Shown one piece after another: positions 33,150 through 42,348 of a DNA stretch of 47,763 bases. How positions within the stretch are numbered: the stretch's first letter is position 1; each line of letters opens with the position of its first letter. The stretch lies in the NCBI RefSeq assembly GCF_001672295.1, contig NZ_JXMS01000030.1, forward strand, positions 1 to 47,763, in the 5' to 3' direction. Source of the DNA: Halodesulfovibrio spirochaetisodalis (GTDB taxonomy: Bacteria > Desulfobacterota > Desulfovibrionia > Desulfovibrionales > Desulfovibrionaceae). A program made the position numbers and the translations under genes. A model generated the notes under the pieces. That model worked only from the letters and a program-made list of their open reading frames with translations. It was not told the DNA's origin and did not search any database.

Positions 33150-33947
33150 CTAGATGATGTTTTGGCGAATCTTAGTAACAACGATTTCTGCAATAATAAC
33201 GATTGTGAAGATGCACAGCAGAATAAGTGCAACTTGCTGCCATCGGAAAAGGTTCAACGCTGTATCAAGTGCAACACCGATACCGCCAGCACCTACAAGG
33301 CCGATAACAGAGGATTCACGAACGTTAATGTCCCAACGGAAGAGAGCAAGTCCCCAGAATGCTGGAGCAACCTGAGGCCAGTAGCCTTTCAGCAGGACAC
33401 TGACAGTAGGAGCACCGGCAGCGCGAAGCGCTTCAATCGGGCCGTGGTCTACTTCTTCCAGTGCTTCTGCGAGCAACTTGCCACAGAAACCGATGGAACG
33501 GAAGCCGATAGCAAAGGTACCGGCAAGTGCACCCGGGCCGAAAATTGCTACAAACAAAATAGCCCAGACAAGAGAGTTAACGGTACGTGATGAAACAAGA
33601 ATAAACTTACCGCACCAGTTAAGAACCGGAGACTTGGTAATGTTGTTTGCTGACAGCAGCGCAACCGGTACTGCAAGGAACAGCGCAAGGATGGTGCCGA
33701 GCGAAGCAATGTTCAGTGTTTCAATAAGTGCATCGTGAATATTTTCCTGAGTGTAGGACGCGAAGTCCACAGGCCACATGCGGGTAAATAAATCCTGCAG
33801 CTGGTATGGAGCGTCATAGAGAAATTCTGGAATAATTTCTACAGTACTCAGGGAAAATACAAACAGGGAAACTGCACCAAGATACACCGCAAAGCGGGCC
33901 AGGCGCTGCCCGGGAGTGAATCGTTCCCATGTCATGGTATCAGTCAT
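33150..33947 (-). CDS. phnE: phosphonate/phosphate ABC transporter permease PhnE (second)
   Basis: A 265-residue inner-membrane permease of the PhnE family. About six membrane segments are visible. The coupling loop reads EALEEVDHGPIEALRAAGAP and the conserved end INVRESSVIGLVGAGGIG. Its start overlaps the upstream permease by 8 nt. The two permeases probably form a heterodimer. It is the last phn gene before the terminator. Confidence 0.92.
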   Translation of the reverse strand: MTDTMTWERFTPGQRLARFAVYLGAVSLFVFSLSTVEIIPEFLYDAPYQLQDLFTRMWPVDFASYTQENIHDALIETLNIASLGTILALFLAVPVALLSANNITKSPVLNWCGKFILVSSRTVNSLVWAILFVAIFGPGALAGTFAIGFRSIGFCGKLLAEALEEVDHGPIEALRAAGAPTVSVLLKGYWPQVAPAFWGLALFRWDINVRESSVIGLVGAGGIGVALDTALNLFRWQQVALILLCIFTIVIIAEIVVTKIRQNII

Positions 33948-34728
33948 TGAAAATCGCCTTTATCTTTACGGAAATAATTTCGCTGAGCATGATAAGTGCA
34001 ACGATTGAAATGAGAATCGCTGCAAGGAAATCATAGTCAAAGCGCTGGAATGCAGCAAACAGAGTACCGCCGATACCGCCAGCACCTACGATACCAACCA
34101 TAGTGGAGTTACGCAGGTTCGCGTCGAACTGGTATGTGGCAAATCCGATGAAGCGGTTAAATACCTGTGGAAGTACTGCAAAAATAAGTACACTTAAAAA
34201 AGGTGCGCCAGCGGCCTTCATTGCTTCAACAGGTTTTAAAGAAATTTCTTCAATAGCTTCGGCGAAGAGTTTACCGATGAAGCCGATTGAAAGAAAAATC
34301 AGCGTAAGAATACCTGCAAGCGGGCCAAAGCCAACAGCTTTAACGAAAAGAATCGCAAAGATAACCGGATGGAAAGAACGGCATACTGCAATAACAGTAC
34401 GTGCAGGCCATGTGACCCATTCCGGCATAAGGTTTCGGGCCGCACACATGCCGATTGGCAGGGAAAGGCCGACACCGAACACAGATGCGATGACTGCAAT
34501 TTCAATAGTTTCAATCAGGTTTTCAACGAGCAGTTTCCAACGCTCGAAGTTTGGCGGAATCATTTCGCTGAGAAAATCAGCGCCGTTTCCGAGACCGTCA
34601 ATGAAACGTGTCCACGTAAAATCAAGTGCATTCAGCGCATATACAACATAGCAGGCAAGCAGAAGCCAGCCCATACGTGCTACGATGTTTGCCTTGAATG
34701 GAGACTTTCTTTGTACATCCGTGGTCAT
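33940..34728 (-). CDS. phnE: phosphonate/phosphate ABC transporter permease PhnE (first)
   Basis: A 262-residue PhnE-type permease with the matching coupling loop ([20 protein letters not shown]) and [18 protein letters not shown]. It is clearly paralogous to the downstream permease. Its start overlaps the phnC stop by 4 nt and its end overlaps the next permease by 8 nt, so translation is coupled throughout. Confidence 0.92.
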   Translation of the reverse strand: MTTDVQRKSPFKANIVARMGWLLLACYVVYALNALDFTWTRFIDGLGNGADFLSEMIPPNFERWKLLVENLIETIEIAVIASVFGVGLSLPIGMCAARNLMPEWVTWPARTVIAVCRSFHPVIFAILFVKAVGFGPLAGILTLIFLSIGFIGKLFAEAIEEISLKPVEAMKAAGAPFLSVLIFAVLPQVFNRFIGFATYQFDANLRNSTMVGIVGAGGIGGTLFAAFQRFDYDFLAAILISIVALIMLSEIISVKIKAIFND

Positions 34729-35516
34729 GAGAGCCAGTCCTCGCCGCCGTAAATTTCTGACAAATGGCTGTCTTTAAGTTCAGACGGGGTACCGTCAAAG
34801 ATGATTTTACCCTTGCTCATACCGATAATGCGGTCACAGAAGCGTTTTGCAAGGTTCACATCGTGAATGTTGATGAGAACAGGAATGTGCTCTGTGGAGG
34901 AAACTTTTTTCAGCAACTCCATGATCTCTACAGACGTTTTCGGGTCAAGAGAACTGGTAGGTTCGTCCGCCATAATAACGTCAGGGCTCTGCATCATGGC
35001 ACGTGCGATACCTACACGCTGACGCTGACCACCGGACAGGCTGTCTGCACGCTGTGTAGCAAATTCACCGAGACCAACGTGTTCAATCAGCTGGAATGCG
35101 CGGTTGATGTCAGCCTGATCAAACTTGCGCAGCCATGCACGCCAAACAGGGATGTAGCCAAGGCGCCCGCAAAGTACGTTTTCGATAACGCTCAGACGCT
35201 CAACAAGGTTGTACTCCTGAAAAACCATGCCGATGTGACGACGAGCCATGCGCAGGTCTTTACCTGAACATTTCGTGATGTCTTGTCCGGCAACGGTAAT
35301 GGAACCTTTTGTAGGTTCAATAAGGCGGTTGATGCAGCGGAGCAAAGTGGACTTACCGGTACCGGAAGGTCCGATAATGCCAACAGTTTCTTCACCAGAA
35401 ACTTCAAAGGAAAGACCTTTAAGAACAGGTTTTCCCTTTACGTATTCCTTTTCCAAATTCTCGATCAAAAGGGAACGGGTTGCCCCGTTCCCTTTAATGG
35501 TATTTTCAACAGACAC
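34725..35516 (-). CDS. phnC: phosphonate/phosphate ABC transporter ATPase PhnC
   Basis: A 263-residue ATPase of the PhnC family. Walker A GPSGTGKS is at 49-56, followed by the [15 protein letters not shown] signature and a [11 protein letters not shown] Walker B. The GTG at 35516 gives about 14 extra residues before the usual start of the domain ([10 protein letters not shown]); these codons contain a perfect 12-bp hairpin. A later TTG start is possible. It stands 9 bp after phnD. Confidence 0.92.
   Translation of the reverse strand: MSVENTIKGNGATRSLLIENLEKEYVKGKPVLKGLSFEVSGEETVGIIGPSGTGKSTLLRCINRLIEPTKGSITVAGQDITKCSGKDLRMARRHIGMVFQEYNLVERLSVIENVLCGRLGYIPVWRAWLRKFDQADINRAFQLIEHVGLGEFATQRADSLSGGQRQRVGIARAMMQSPDVIMADEPTSSLDPKTSVEIMELLKKVSSTEHIPVLINIHDVNLAKRFCDRIIGMSKGKIIFDGTPSELKDSHLSEIYGGEDWLS
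35468..35495 (-). other. 12-bp perfect hairpin at the phnD-phnC boundary
   Basis: Arms AAAGGGAACGGG (35468-35479) and CCCGTTCCCTTT (35484-35495) with a 4-nt loop, followed by a short T-stretch on the minus strand. It falls in the first codons of phnC. It may stabilise or partly terminate the phnD message, so that binding protein exceeds ATPase and permease. Confidence 0.6.
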
Positions 35517-35525
35517 GTAAGACTC

Positions 35526-36539
35526 TTATTTCTTTTTAGCTTTTTTTGCTTTTTTAGCAGCTTCTTTGGCAGCCATTTTTTTCAGGCCGTCAGCGTTGTA
35601 GCTGGTGCCTGTTGCGTCAGCGATGTCGCGGATAACTTTCCAATCAGCTTTGTAGGTGATCGGGTAGAAGCGGTCAGCGCCTTTAAATGCTTTCTGCATT
35701 TCTGCAGGGAAGCGGTATGTGCTGAATGCGCCAACGATTTTCTGTGCAAGTGGAGCACAAAGCTGGTTTGAGTAACCGAAAGAAGATGTAGGGAACTTAG
35801 GGCTGCGGTAGATAACGCGAAGAGCGTCAGGCTTAACGCGGCCAGCAGCTACCATGCGATCGTATACGTCAGATGCAACTGGTGCTGCATCGTAGTCACC
35901 ATGTACTACACCGAGAATGGACTGGTCATGCTTACCGGAGTAAACAACAGTGTAGTCTTTATCTGGTGTGATACCTTCTTTAGGGAAGATAGCGCGTGGA
36001 GCAAGGTTACCGGAGTTAGAAGATGCAGATGTGTGTGCAACTTTTTTACCTTTGAGGTCAGCCAGAGATTGAATTGGGCTGTCCTGAGGAACAACTACGA
36101 TAAGGTTGTAACCCTGGAAGCCTTCCGGGTAGCCTTTTACAGCCATTGGAACGTAGCCAGCAAGGTTAACAGCAAAACCGGTAGGGCCGGTAGAGAAGCC
36201 GGCGATGTGCAGTTTACCGGAACGCATTGCTTCAACTTCAGCAGCGTTTGACTGAACGGTGTAGTAAATCACGCGTTTGCCGGTTGCTTCTTCAAGGTAT
36301 TCCTGAAAATCTGCAAAAGCATCTTTGTATACAGCAGGATCTTCTACAGGAGTGTAGGTAAATACCAGTGTGCTAGGATCTTTACACTCGTCAGCAGATG
36401 CGAGGTCAGCAACAAGATCTCTGTCTTCGTCACAGTAGTTCATGTCCAGACCGCCACGGTTTGTACAGTCATCTGCGGCGAAAGCAGGAACAGATGCTAA
36501 AAGGAATGCCATAGCAGCAAGCAACAAAATTTTCTTCAT
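35526..36539 (-). CDS. phnD: phosphonate/phosphate-binding protein PhnD
   Basis: A 337-residue periplasmic binding protein. Signal peptide 1-21 (VPAFA|A). An N-terminal segment with Cys25, Cys36 and Cys52 (TNRGGLDMNYCDEDRDLVAD) precedes the usual PhnD core (LVFTYTPVEDPAVYKDAFADF, then GPTGF and HTSASSNSGN, a phosphate/phosphonate-binding Ser/Thr cluster). It ends in a very Lys/Ala-rich tail. The ATG at 36539 has GGAG about 6 nt upstream; nine codons of open frame above it are not used. It is first in phnD-C-E-E. No C-P lyase genes are nearby, so phosphite or phosphate esters are possible substrates too. Confidence 0.92.
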   Translation of the reverse strand: MKKILLLAAMAFLLASVPAFAADDCTNRGGLDMNYCDEDRDLVADLASADECKDPSTLVFTYTPVEDPAVYKDAFADFQEYLEEATGKRVIYYTVQSNAAEVEAMRSGKLHIAGFSTGPTGFAVNLAGYVPMAVKGYPEGFQGYNLIVVVPQDSPIQSLADLKGKKVAHTSASSNSGNLAPRAIFPKEGITPDKDYTVVYSGKHDQSILGVVHGDYDAAPVASDVYDRMVAAGRVKPDALRVIYRSPKFPTSSFGYSNQLCAPLAQKIVGAFSTYRFPAEMQKAFKGADRFYPITYKADWKVIRDIADATGTSYNADGLKKMAAKEAAKKAKKAKKK

Positions 36540-36686
36540 GTGTTTCTCCAGCATAGAGCTAAGCAATCCGCACGATTAAGAAAAACGTACGGCACATCGT
36601 TAATCGAAAAAACTCGAACGACCTATTCTTCGCCTCTCATAGAGGATGTAACCGGTTAAGACAATAGGGTTGGAAAAAAATATTTT

Positions 36687-36720
36687 AGATTAGCACATAA
36701 AATGTGACATTTCTGTGACG
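36687..36720 (-). promoter_or_regulatory. candidate Pho-box promoter of phnDCEE
   Basis: On the minus strand, CGTCACA-GAAA-TGTCACA (plus 36703-36720) gives two 7-bp repeats at an 11-bp period, as in PhoB boxes. Ten nt later comes TAATCT (36687-36692), the expected place for -10. The leader then runs about 150 nt to phnD and includes a small CCTCT/AGAGG hairpin (36633-36645). Confidence 0.6.
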
Positions 36721-37016
36721 ATCAAACATAAAAAAACATGTAATCTTAACTGGTTGTATTGTTGAAATAAAATATAGATAGTGTGTGCTAACATTTTGGA
36801 AAAATTGTAAAATATTCTTCTCAATTGAGCATAAGAAAGGTGATTTGATTTGTCTGGTTTGCGGATAGTTGGTGTAATCACGCGAAGGAGCATAGTGGAA
36901 AAACGAAAGAAATATGCCCGTGGAAAAAATATGAACTTTTATGGAAAATGCGTATATAGTAGTCAGAACGCAATACGCGTATTGAACTATAGGAAAGATA
37001 AATCAGGAGAAGTGGA
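36721..37016. other. divergent intergenic region phnD-SIMPL gene
   Basis: AT-rich, about 300 bp. It should contain the rightward promoter of the SIMPL gene, but no hexamers stand out. The overlapping short frames are basic, low-complexity and have no ribosome site. Confidence 0.4.
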
Positions 37017-37742
37017 ATGCGTTACCTCACAATATTATGCATAGTTATATCATTTGTCATGCCATCTGTTGCTCAGAGTGCTCAGCCGACACAAAAGCAG
37101 ATTGTTTTGAATGAAACTGGGGAAGCCAAAGTTATGCCTACTTCCGGTTCTCTTTCTTTTTCACGTATAATCGTGGTGCTGCTTAAGCAGGACAACGGAA
37201 AAGAAATTTCACCTGAGCAGGCAAAGCAAGTGCTTGCAGAAGAAGTAAAGAATCTGACTGGAAAATTAAAAAAGAATCTTGAATTCGCTTCAGGTTTTAC
37301 ACAGGAATTTAATGCAAACGCTTCTTTTTCCCCATATTATAACCGTATTGATTCACAGAATGTGATTGTGGGCTATCAGGTTCGGGCAACGTACTCCATT
37401 ACCATTCTGGACTTGAAGAAGGCGCAGGATGTTACTCAGGCCGTCTTGAAGAGCGGGGTGGAAGATGTCTCCCAGCTCTATACTCAGGTTGACGAAAAAG
37501 CTCGTCGTGTTTGTGAGAAAGAAGCACTGACAAATGCAGTTAATCGAGGGAAAGAGCGGGCAGCTGTAATGGCAGAGTTAATGGACAGCGAGCTTGGAGC
37601 CATAAGTACGGCAGTCATTAACTCGGATATGCCGACACGGATGTATATGGCAAAGGCAAGATTAGAGTCAGATGCCAATATGTACGAACCGCAGGCGTCT
37701 ACTTGTAACGTGCGTGTAGAGCTTGTTTTTTCTGTAAAGTAA
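37017..37742 (+). CDS. SIMPL-domain (DUF541) exported protein
   Basis: A 241-residue protein with a Sec signal (about 1-22, SAQSA-like cleavage). The SIMPL core shows a first strand IVLNETGEAKVMPTSG, the central VIVGYQVRATYSITI, and the long helix AVNRGKERAAVMAELMDSELGAI. SIMPL proteins are periplasmic or outer-membrane-associated and often form rings or oligomers, with stress-related roles; the biochemical activity is unknown. AGGAGA precedes the ATG. It stands alone and ends before a terminator. Confidence 0.85.
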   Translation: MRYLTILCIVISFVMPSVAQSAQPTQKQIVLNETGEAKVMPTSGSLSFSRIIVVLLKQDNGKEISPEQAKQVLAEEVKNLTGKLKKNLEFASGFTQEFNANASFSPYYNRIDSQNVIVGYQVRATYSITILDLKKAQDVTQAVLKSGVEDVSQLYTQVDEKARRVCEKEALTNAVNRGKERAAVMAELMDSELGAISTAVINSDMPTRMYMAKARLESDANMYEPQASTCNVRVELVFSVK

Positions 37743-37808
37743 ATAGTACAGATATATTCGTGCTGGGTAGATAAGCTACTCTCGCACTAGATGTTAATGA
37801 AGAGATGA

Positions 37809-37838
37809 AGCGTGGTCAGTAGTGGCCACGCTTTTTTA
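37809..37838 (+). terminator. terminator of the SIMPL gene
   Basis: Stem AGCGTGG (37809-37815) / CCACGCT (37826-37832), 10-nt loop, T-run to 37838. Confidence 0.85.
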
Positions 37839-37951
37839 TTCAAGTGGGTTTGAGCACAATAGGATGTATGATTTATCAGTAATGTAATGGCTGGTTATTC
37901 TTTATCTACTGAATATGTGTGGTAACATTGCCAGCAAAAGGGGGCAAAGCC

Positions 37952-38272
37952 ATGCATGATTGTTACATACGAATCAAAGGTATAGAATATAACGTATTAC
38001 GTACTGATGTGGAACATCCGTCAGCAAAAGATAGAGAGAAGTATTGTAAGGTGGTTCGTACCGCTTTACAGGAAGCGTTTCCTCATGCTGATATTCTTGT
38101 GACGAACACTGATGAGCCAGAGAGGATACGGTTTATTACAGACGGAACAACACTGGCTGATTCCTGGGTTCATGAACACGGCAACCACGAAGTTCGCACG
38201 ATAAGCCGTGTGGCCTGGGAAGAAGCACTTGAAGAAGACAGGAAAAATGCTGCGGCATGCGACAGGCTGTAG
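37952..38272 (+). CDS. hypothetical protein
   Basis: A 106-residue hydrophilic protein I do not recognise. It starts MHDCYIRIKGIEYNVL at an ATG with AAGGGG 8 nt upstream; a GTG 11 codons higher is rejected. It has mixed strands and helices, two Cys in the N-terminal half and one near the end, and no signal peptide. It is a single-gene unit between terminators. Confidence 0.7.
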   Translation: MHDCYIRIKGIEYNVLRTDVEHPSAKDREKYCKVVRTALQEAFPHADILVTNTDEPERIRFITDGTTLADSWVHEHGNHEVRTISRVAWEEALEEDRKNAAACDRL

Positions 38273-38292
38273 CAATTTGTCATAGTAGCTTT

Positions 38293-38322
38293 AAACGCCT
38301 CTTAGTGTAGAGGCGTTTTTTT
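38293..38322 (+). terminator. terminator of the 106-residue hypothetical
   Basis: Stem AAACGCCTC (38293-38301) / GAGGCGTTT (38310-38318), 8-nt loop, T-run to 38322. Confidence 0.9.
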
Positions 38323-38463
38323 ATTATCTTTTAACTGGGGCAGAGCCAGATAGTCTGCATGACCCTACTGAGGGTACCGTGAGAGATGTAGTTATTATAC
38401 AGGAAGGAGTGAAGTTCTTTTCGTAACATATAGACTGAACATTTGAAGCTCAGGAGAGTTGCT

Positions 38464-39663
38464 ATGACTACACCAAAGGAAGCTTGTAGATTGACTATTG
38501 GAAGTTGCATGGAAGATTCTGTATCCAAAGGGCGGCTTCGTGTTTTGATAGTAGGTTTTGGCATAGCAGGCGCAACTCTCGCAGCGTTACTGTCTCAACG
38601 AGGGATACATCCGGCTGTTATTGAGAGGGCAGACAAGGGAGAGTCAGAAGGGTATGTGCTCGGCCTTTACCCATTGGGGAGTAGAGTGTTGTATGGACTT
38701 AATATGCATAGAAGATACCGTGACATAAGTACAAAAATGGAACGGTATGTTTTGCATGACCCATCAGGAAAGATACTTAAAGAGTTTCCATTAGATAGTA
38801 TCAATGAGCGTTATGGGGATATTCGTGGGGTGGATAGAAAATTGATGCTTTCGTTGTTACGAAGCGGAGTTCCAGAGGAAAACGTCTTTTACAATACTAC
38901 GATCCAGCATATTCAAAATAATGATCAGAACGTCATTGTGACTTTTTCTGACGGGTCAACTCAGATGTTTGATCTGGTTGTCGGAGCAGATGGCATTCAT
39001 TCTGAAGTACGTGCTTTGCTTCTTTCCCGAAATGAATTTTCTTATCGTCCAACTGGTTGGGGCGCATGGGGCTTGTGGCGATCTCTGGAAGGATTTGACC
39101 GTTCTACGTATCGGGAGGTATGGGCAGACGGTTGGTTTGTGGGGTTGTACCCTGTGCAGGAGCGTCTGGCTGTTTTTATTGGTGGTAATAAAAAGATGTT
39201 AGCCGACTACACTCCAGCACAGTATGCAACAATGCTTCAGGAAAGAATTGAGGCAGGAATACTGCATTCGGCGCTGCAATCTCTTGAAGGTCTGGAGGAT
39301 TCCTTTTTTTGGAATATGGAAGATTGTCGTTCATCATTGTGGAGTCGTAATCGTGTTGTCTTGCTGGGGGATGCAGCAGCAGCCTTTCTGCCTACAGCCG
39401 GTATCGGAGCTTCTATGGCGATGGATTCTGCAGCAGTGCTCGCTGATGAATTATCAAGAACAGATGCACTGCACCTTTCCGGTGCAATTACCAAGTACGT
39501 AGCAAGACAACGTATTAAAACAGAAAGAGCACAAAATAATTCACGTTTTTTGGCTTTTCTTATGTTTAAGCAGGCTGCGGCGACTGTACAGATTCGAAAT
39601 TCAATAGTGAGGAAGTGTTCACTCAATAGTTTATTGAAGAATATTGTGCGTATTATGAATTGA
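38464..39663 (+). CDS. FAD-dependent monooxygenase (PHBH-like)
   Basis: A 399-residue flavoprotein. The dinucleotide motif GFGIAG is at 31-36, followed by IERAD (Glu of the Rossmann fold), DLVVGADGIHSEVR in the middle, and the second FAD motif LGDAAAAFLPTAGIGASMAMDSA. This is the p-hydroxybenzoate-hydroxylase/UbiH/TetX-like class, which hydroxylates aromatic or quinone-like substrates with O2. Finding it in an apparent anaerobe suggests detoxification or use under trace oxygen. The ATG at 38464 has CAGGAGAG upstream; a TTG seven codons higher is rejected. Substrate unknown. Confidence 0.85.
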   Translation: MTTPKEACRLTIGSCMEDSVSKGRLRVLIVGFGIAGATLAALLSQRGIHPAVIERADKGESEGYVLGLYPLGSRVLYGLNMHRRYRDISTKMERYVLHDPSGKILKEFPLDSINERYGDIRGVDRKLMLSLLRSGVPEENVFYNTTIQHIQNNDQNVIVTFSDGSTQMFDLVVGADGIHSEVRALLLSRNEFSYRPTGWGAWGLWRSLEGFDRSTYREVWADGWFVGLYPVQERLAVFIGGNKKMLADYTPAQYATMLQERIEAGILHSALQSLEGLEDSFFWNMEDCRSSLWSRNRVVLLGDAAAAFLPTAGIGASMAMDSAAVLADELSRTDALHLSGAITKYVARQRIKTERAQNNSRFLAFLMFKQAAATVQIRNSIVRKCSLNSLLKNIVRIMN

Positions 39664-40052
39664 TTTTACTTGGAAATGTAAATAATGATTCGAAGTTGTA
39701 AAATAAATGTAACGTTATTTAAACATGTTATTCGTAATGCCACAGAGAGATTAGTCGATAGGAGTAATAATAGGAGGTTGGTGTACGTGCCGGATGATAT
39801 TTCCTGTTCGCCGTCAGCGAAGCGGTAAAGGAAAGTTAAGTGAAGTCTCGATTGCAGAGTAGTCAGCATGAATTATGCTGACTCTTTTATTGGAGACTAC
39901 GTTGTCGGGTGCTGGCGTTTTAATCTTTTATGATGTTTTGCGTATGGCAGATGTAAAGGATGAAAAGCAAAGGCATGTTCCGGGTAACTTTTTACAATAA
40001 CTAAGAGTGAACAGAGCGGGCAGTACTGTTCATACTTGTTAGAGGGTAAAAA
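39664..40052. other. intergenic region before the chemoreceptor
   Basis: About 390 bp. It holds a terminator-like hairpin (39861-39883) and a G-rich patch near 39770-39830 with a small TCGC/GCGA hairpin. I looked for a riboswitch, for example a c-di-GMP-I type, and found no match. AGAGGG just before 40053 is the ribosome site of the next gene. Confidence 0.4.
39861..39888 (+). terminator. possible terminator
   Basis: Stem AGTCAGCAT (39861-39869) / ATGCTGACT (39875-39883), 5-nt loop, then CTTTTAT. It is 200 nt past the monooxygenase stop. Confidence 0.55.
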
Positions 40053-42209
40053 ATGTTCGATCGCATGAAGTTTAGAAATAAAATTATTTTATGTCTGTGT
40101 ATTGCGATGTGTATTGTTTTCGGTGTGTATTCGTATCAACTTTCAGGTAAAGCGCGGGAAATGTCAGTTGTGCAGGCAGAGGCCAGCGCGAGGCTTGTTG
40201 GTGGGAAATACGGGAATGCAGTGAAGCTTGAAATAGAAGAAGCGTTGGCAGTAACAAAGTCGTTGGTCGAAGTTGTCAGAGCAATGCGTGCCAGCAAAGA
40301 AACAATGAATCGTGATGTTGTTGACGGCATGATGAAAGAGGCCATTCGCAGCAGCGACGCTTTCTACGGAATTCAGGCGGTATTTGAGCCAGACGGGCTT
40401 GATGGACGGGATGCTGAATATGCCGGTACAAAGCCGTGGTGGGGAAAAGACGGACGCTATGGGCCGTATTTTTGGAAAGAAAACGGAACATTTAAAGCAG
40501 AGGACTTAACTCAGCATAATCCTGAGACAACTCGAAGCTGGTACATGGAGCCTCGCGATAAGCGCTCTGTGGTTATTACAGAGCCATATTTTGCACCAGT
40601 AGCAAAAAAGTACATGACAACAATCTGTGTTCCTTTGTTTGAATCCGGCACATTCCTCGGAATGGTCGGAATCGATGTGACGTTGTCGGCATTTAATGAG
40701 ATGGTTCGTGGAATCAAGCCGATGGGAACAGGACGAGCGGCGATCATGTCCACCAGTGGCTATGTTGTCGCACATCCAAATAAAGATTTTGTAGGTAAGA
40801 ATATTACAGAAGCTTTTCCTGCGGACGTGCAGAGTGCTGTTAAGAGTGCGGTGGCTCAAGGTGAGGCGCTTAACTTTACGGCTGTGTCACCTGTAGATGG
40901 AAAAGAATACATGTATGTGTTCGAGCCAATAACCATTTCAGGAACAGACAGTCCTTGGAGTATCCTCGTTATTATTCCTACTGAGACTATTTTGCAGGAT
41001 GCAAATGAATTTTTGAGCTTTAGTCTGTTGTTCTCTGTGGTTTCAATTCTTCTTATCACGCTGGTAATCTGGTCAATTGTTACCTACCTGACTAAGCCGT
41101 TCGGTGTTTTGATCAAAGCCTCACAAGATGTTGCGGCGGGTGATTATGCCGCGCTTCCGGATACAACCAGTTTTACTGGTGAGTTTCTCACGCTGTATAT
41201 TTCTATGAAAGATATGGTGGATAAGCTTGTACACAATATGCGTATGGCTGATGAGAAAACTGAAGAAGCAGAAGTAAAAAGCCGCGAAGCAGAAACTGCT
41301 TTGGGACAGGCTGAAAAAGCCCGGGAACAGGCTGAGAATGCTAAGCGGGAAGGTATGCTTCAGGCTGCTGCACAATTGGAAGGAATTGTTGAGCAGATTT
41401 TATCCGCGTCTAATCAGCTGGCAGTACAGGTGAATGAAGCAAGTCGTGGTGCTGATGTACAGCGTGAGCGGACAACCGAAGCTGCGACGGCAATGGAGCA
41501 AATGAACGCAACAGTGCTCGAAGTTGCACAGAATGCCGGAAGAGCAGCAGAAAGTGCTGATAGCGCACGTGATAACGCTGAATCTGGTGGTGGAATTGTA
41601 GAAAATGTTGTTCAGTCTATTCAGCAGGTAAATGCGGAAGCAAAAAGTCTTGAATCCGGTTTAGACGAACTGGGGACTCAAGCTGAAGGCATCGGCACAA
41701 TTATGAGTGTAATCTCCGATATTGCTGACCAGACAAACTTACTTGCTCTGAATGCCGCAATCGAGGCTGCCAGAGCCGGCGAAGCTGGACGTGGTTTTGC
41801 TGTAGTTGCGGACGAGGTGCGTAAGCTTGCAGAAAAAACAATGCAGGCAACTTCTGAAGTAGAACGCGCAGTGTCGGAAATTCAGCAAGGTACCCGACAG
41901 AATATTGCTGGTATGCAGAATTCTGTAAAAACAGTTGCCACGACCACGGAGCTTGCAGGGCAAGCCGGAGAGGCTCTTGGTAGCATTGTTCGCATTGTGG
42001 AAGAGACTTCGGATCAGGTGCGTATGATTGCGACAGCGGCTGAAGAGCAGTCTGCTGCATCAGAACAAATCAGTCAGAACACAGAAGAAGTTAATAAGAT
42101 AGCAAGCGATACTGCAGAATCTATGACAGAAGCAGCACAGGCGATGGCTGAACTCACCCGCCTTTCTGGTGAGTTGTCGCAGGTTGTAGATGCGTTAAAG
42201 CGCGTGTAA
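40053..42209 (+). CDS. methyl-accepting chemotaxis protein with Cache sensor
   Basis: A 718-residue chemoreceptor. Membrane segment 1 is about 11-28. A periplasmic double-Cache domain (about 30-315, [40 protein letters not shown]) senses a small ligand. Membrane segment 2 is about 319-345, then HAMP (about 346-400), a Glu/Ala-rich coiled coil, and the signalling domain with its hairpin tip [20 protein letters not shown] starting near 557. No C-terminal CheR-docking pentapeptide is present. AGAGGG precedes the ATG. It stands alone between terminators. Confidence 0.95.
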   Translation: MFDRMKFRNKIILCLCIAMCIVFGVYSYQLSGKAREMSVVQAEASARLVGGKYGNAVKLEIEEALAVTKSLVEVVRAMRASKETMNRDVVDGMMKEAIRSSDAFYGIQAVFEPDGLDGRDAEYAGTKPWWGKDGRYGPYFWKENGTFKAEDLTQHNPETTRSWYMEPRDKRSVVITEPYFAPVAKKYMTTICVPLFESGTFLGMVGIDVTLSAFNEMVRGIKPMGTGRAAIMSTSGYVVAHPNKDFVGKNITEAFPADVQSAVKSAVAQGEALNFTAVSPVDGKEYMYVFEPITISGTDSPWSILVIIPTETILQDANEFLSFSLLFSVVSILLITLVIWSIVTYLTKPFGVLIKASQDVAAGDYAALPDTTSFTGEFLTLYISMKDMVDKLVHNMRMADEKTEEAEVKSREAETALGQAEKAREQAENAKREGMLQAAAQLEGIVEQILSASNQLAVQVNEASRGADVQRERTTEAATAMEQMNATVLEVAQNAGRAAESADSARDNAESGGGIVENVVQSIQQVNAEAKSLESGLDELGTQAEGIGTIMSVISDIADQTNLLALNAAIEAARAGEAGRGFAVVADEVRKLAEKTMQATSEVERAVSEIQQGTRQNIAGMQNSVKTVATTTELAGQAGEALGSIVRIVEETSDQVRMIATAAEEQSAASEQISQNTEEVNKIASDTAESMTEAAQAMAELTRLSGELSQVVDALKRV

Positions 42210-42262
42210 TAAACTACGAGGGGCAGGTGCAGTGCGTTAACCTGCCATGAATTATAAAGAAT

Positions 42263-42304
42263 AAAATCCGTTGCAGCCAGAAATGGTTGCAACGGATTTT
42301 TTAT
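42263..42304 (+). terminator. terminator of the chemoreceptor
   Basis: Stem AAAATCCGTTGCA (42263-42275) / TGCAACGGATTTT (42288-42300), extended inside by a G-T pair and CCA/TGG around a GAAA tetraloop, then a T-run. Very stable. Confidence 0.95.
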
Positions 42305-42348
42305 TCAGTGCCTAGTCGGACGATGTTACTGGATAGAACTAAGTAAGA

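Noticed and set aside
39664-40052. Possible c-di-GMP riboswitch before the chemoreceptor
   Set aside because: The conserved blocks of known classes are not present.
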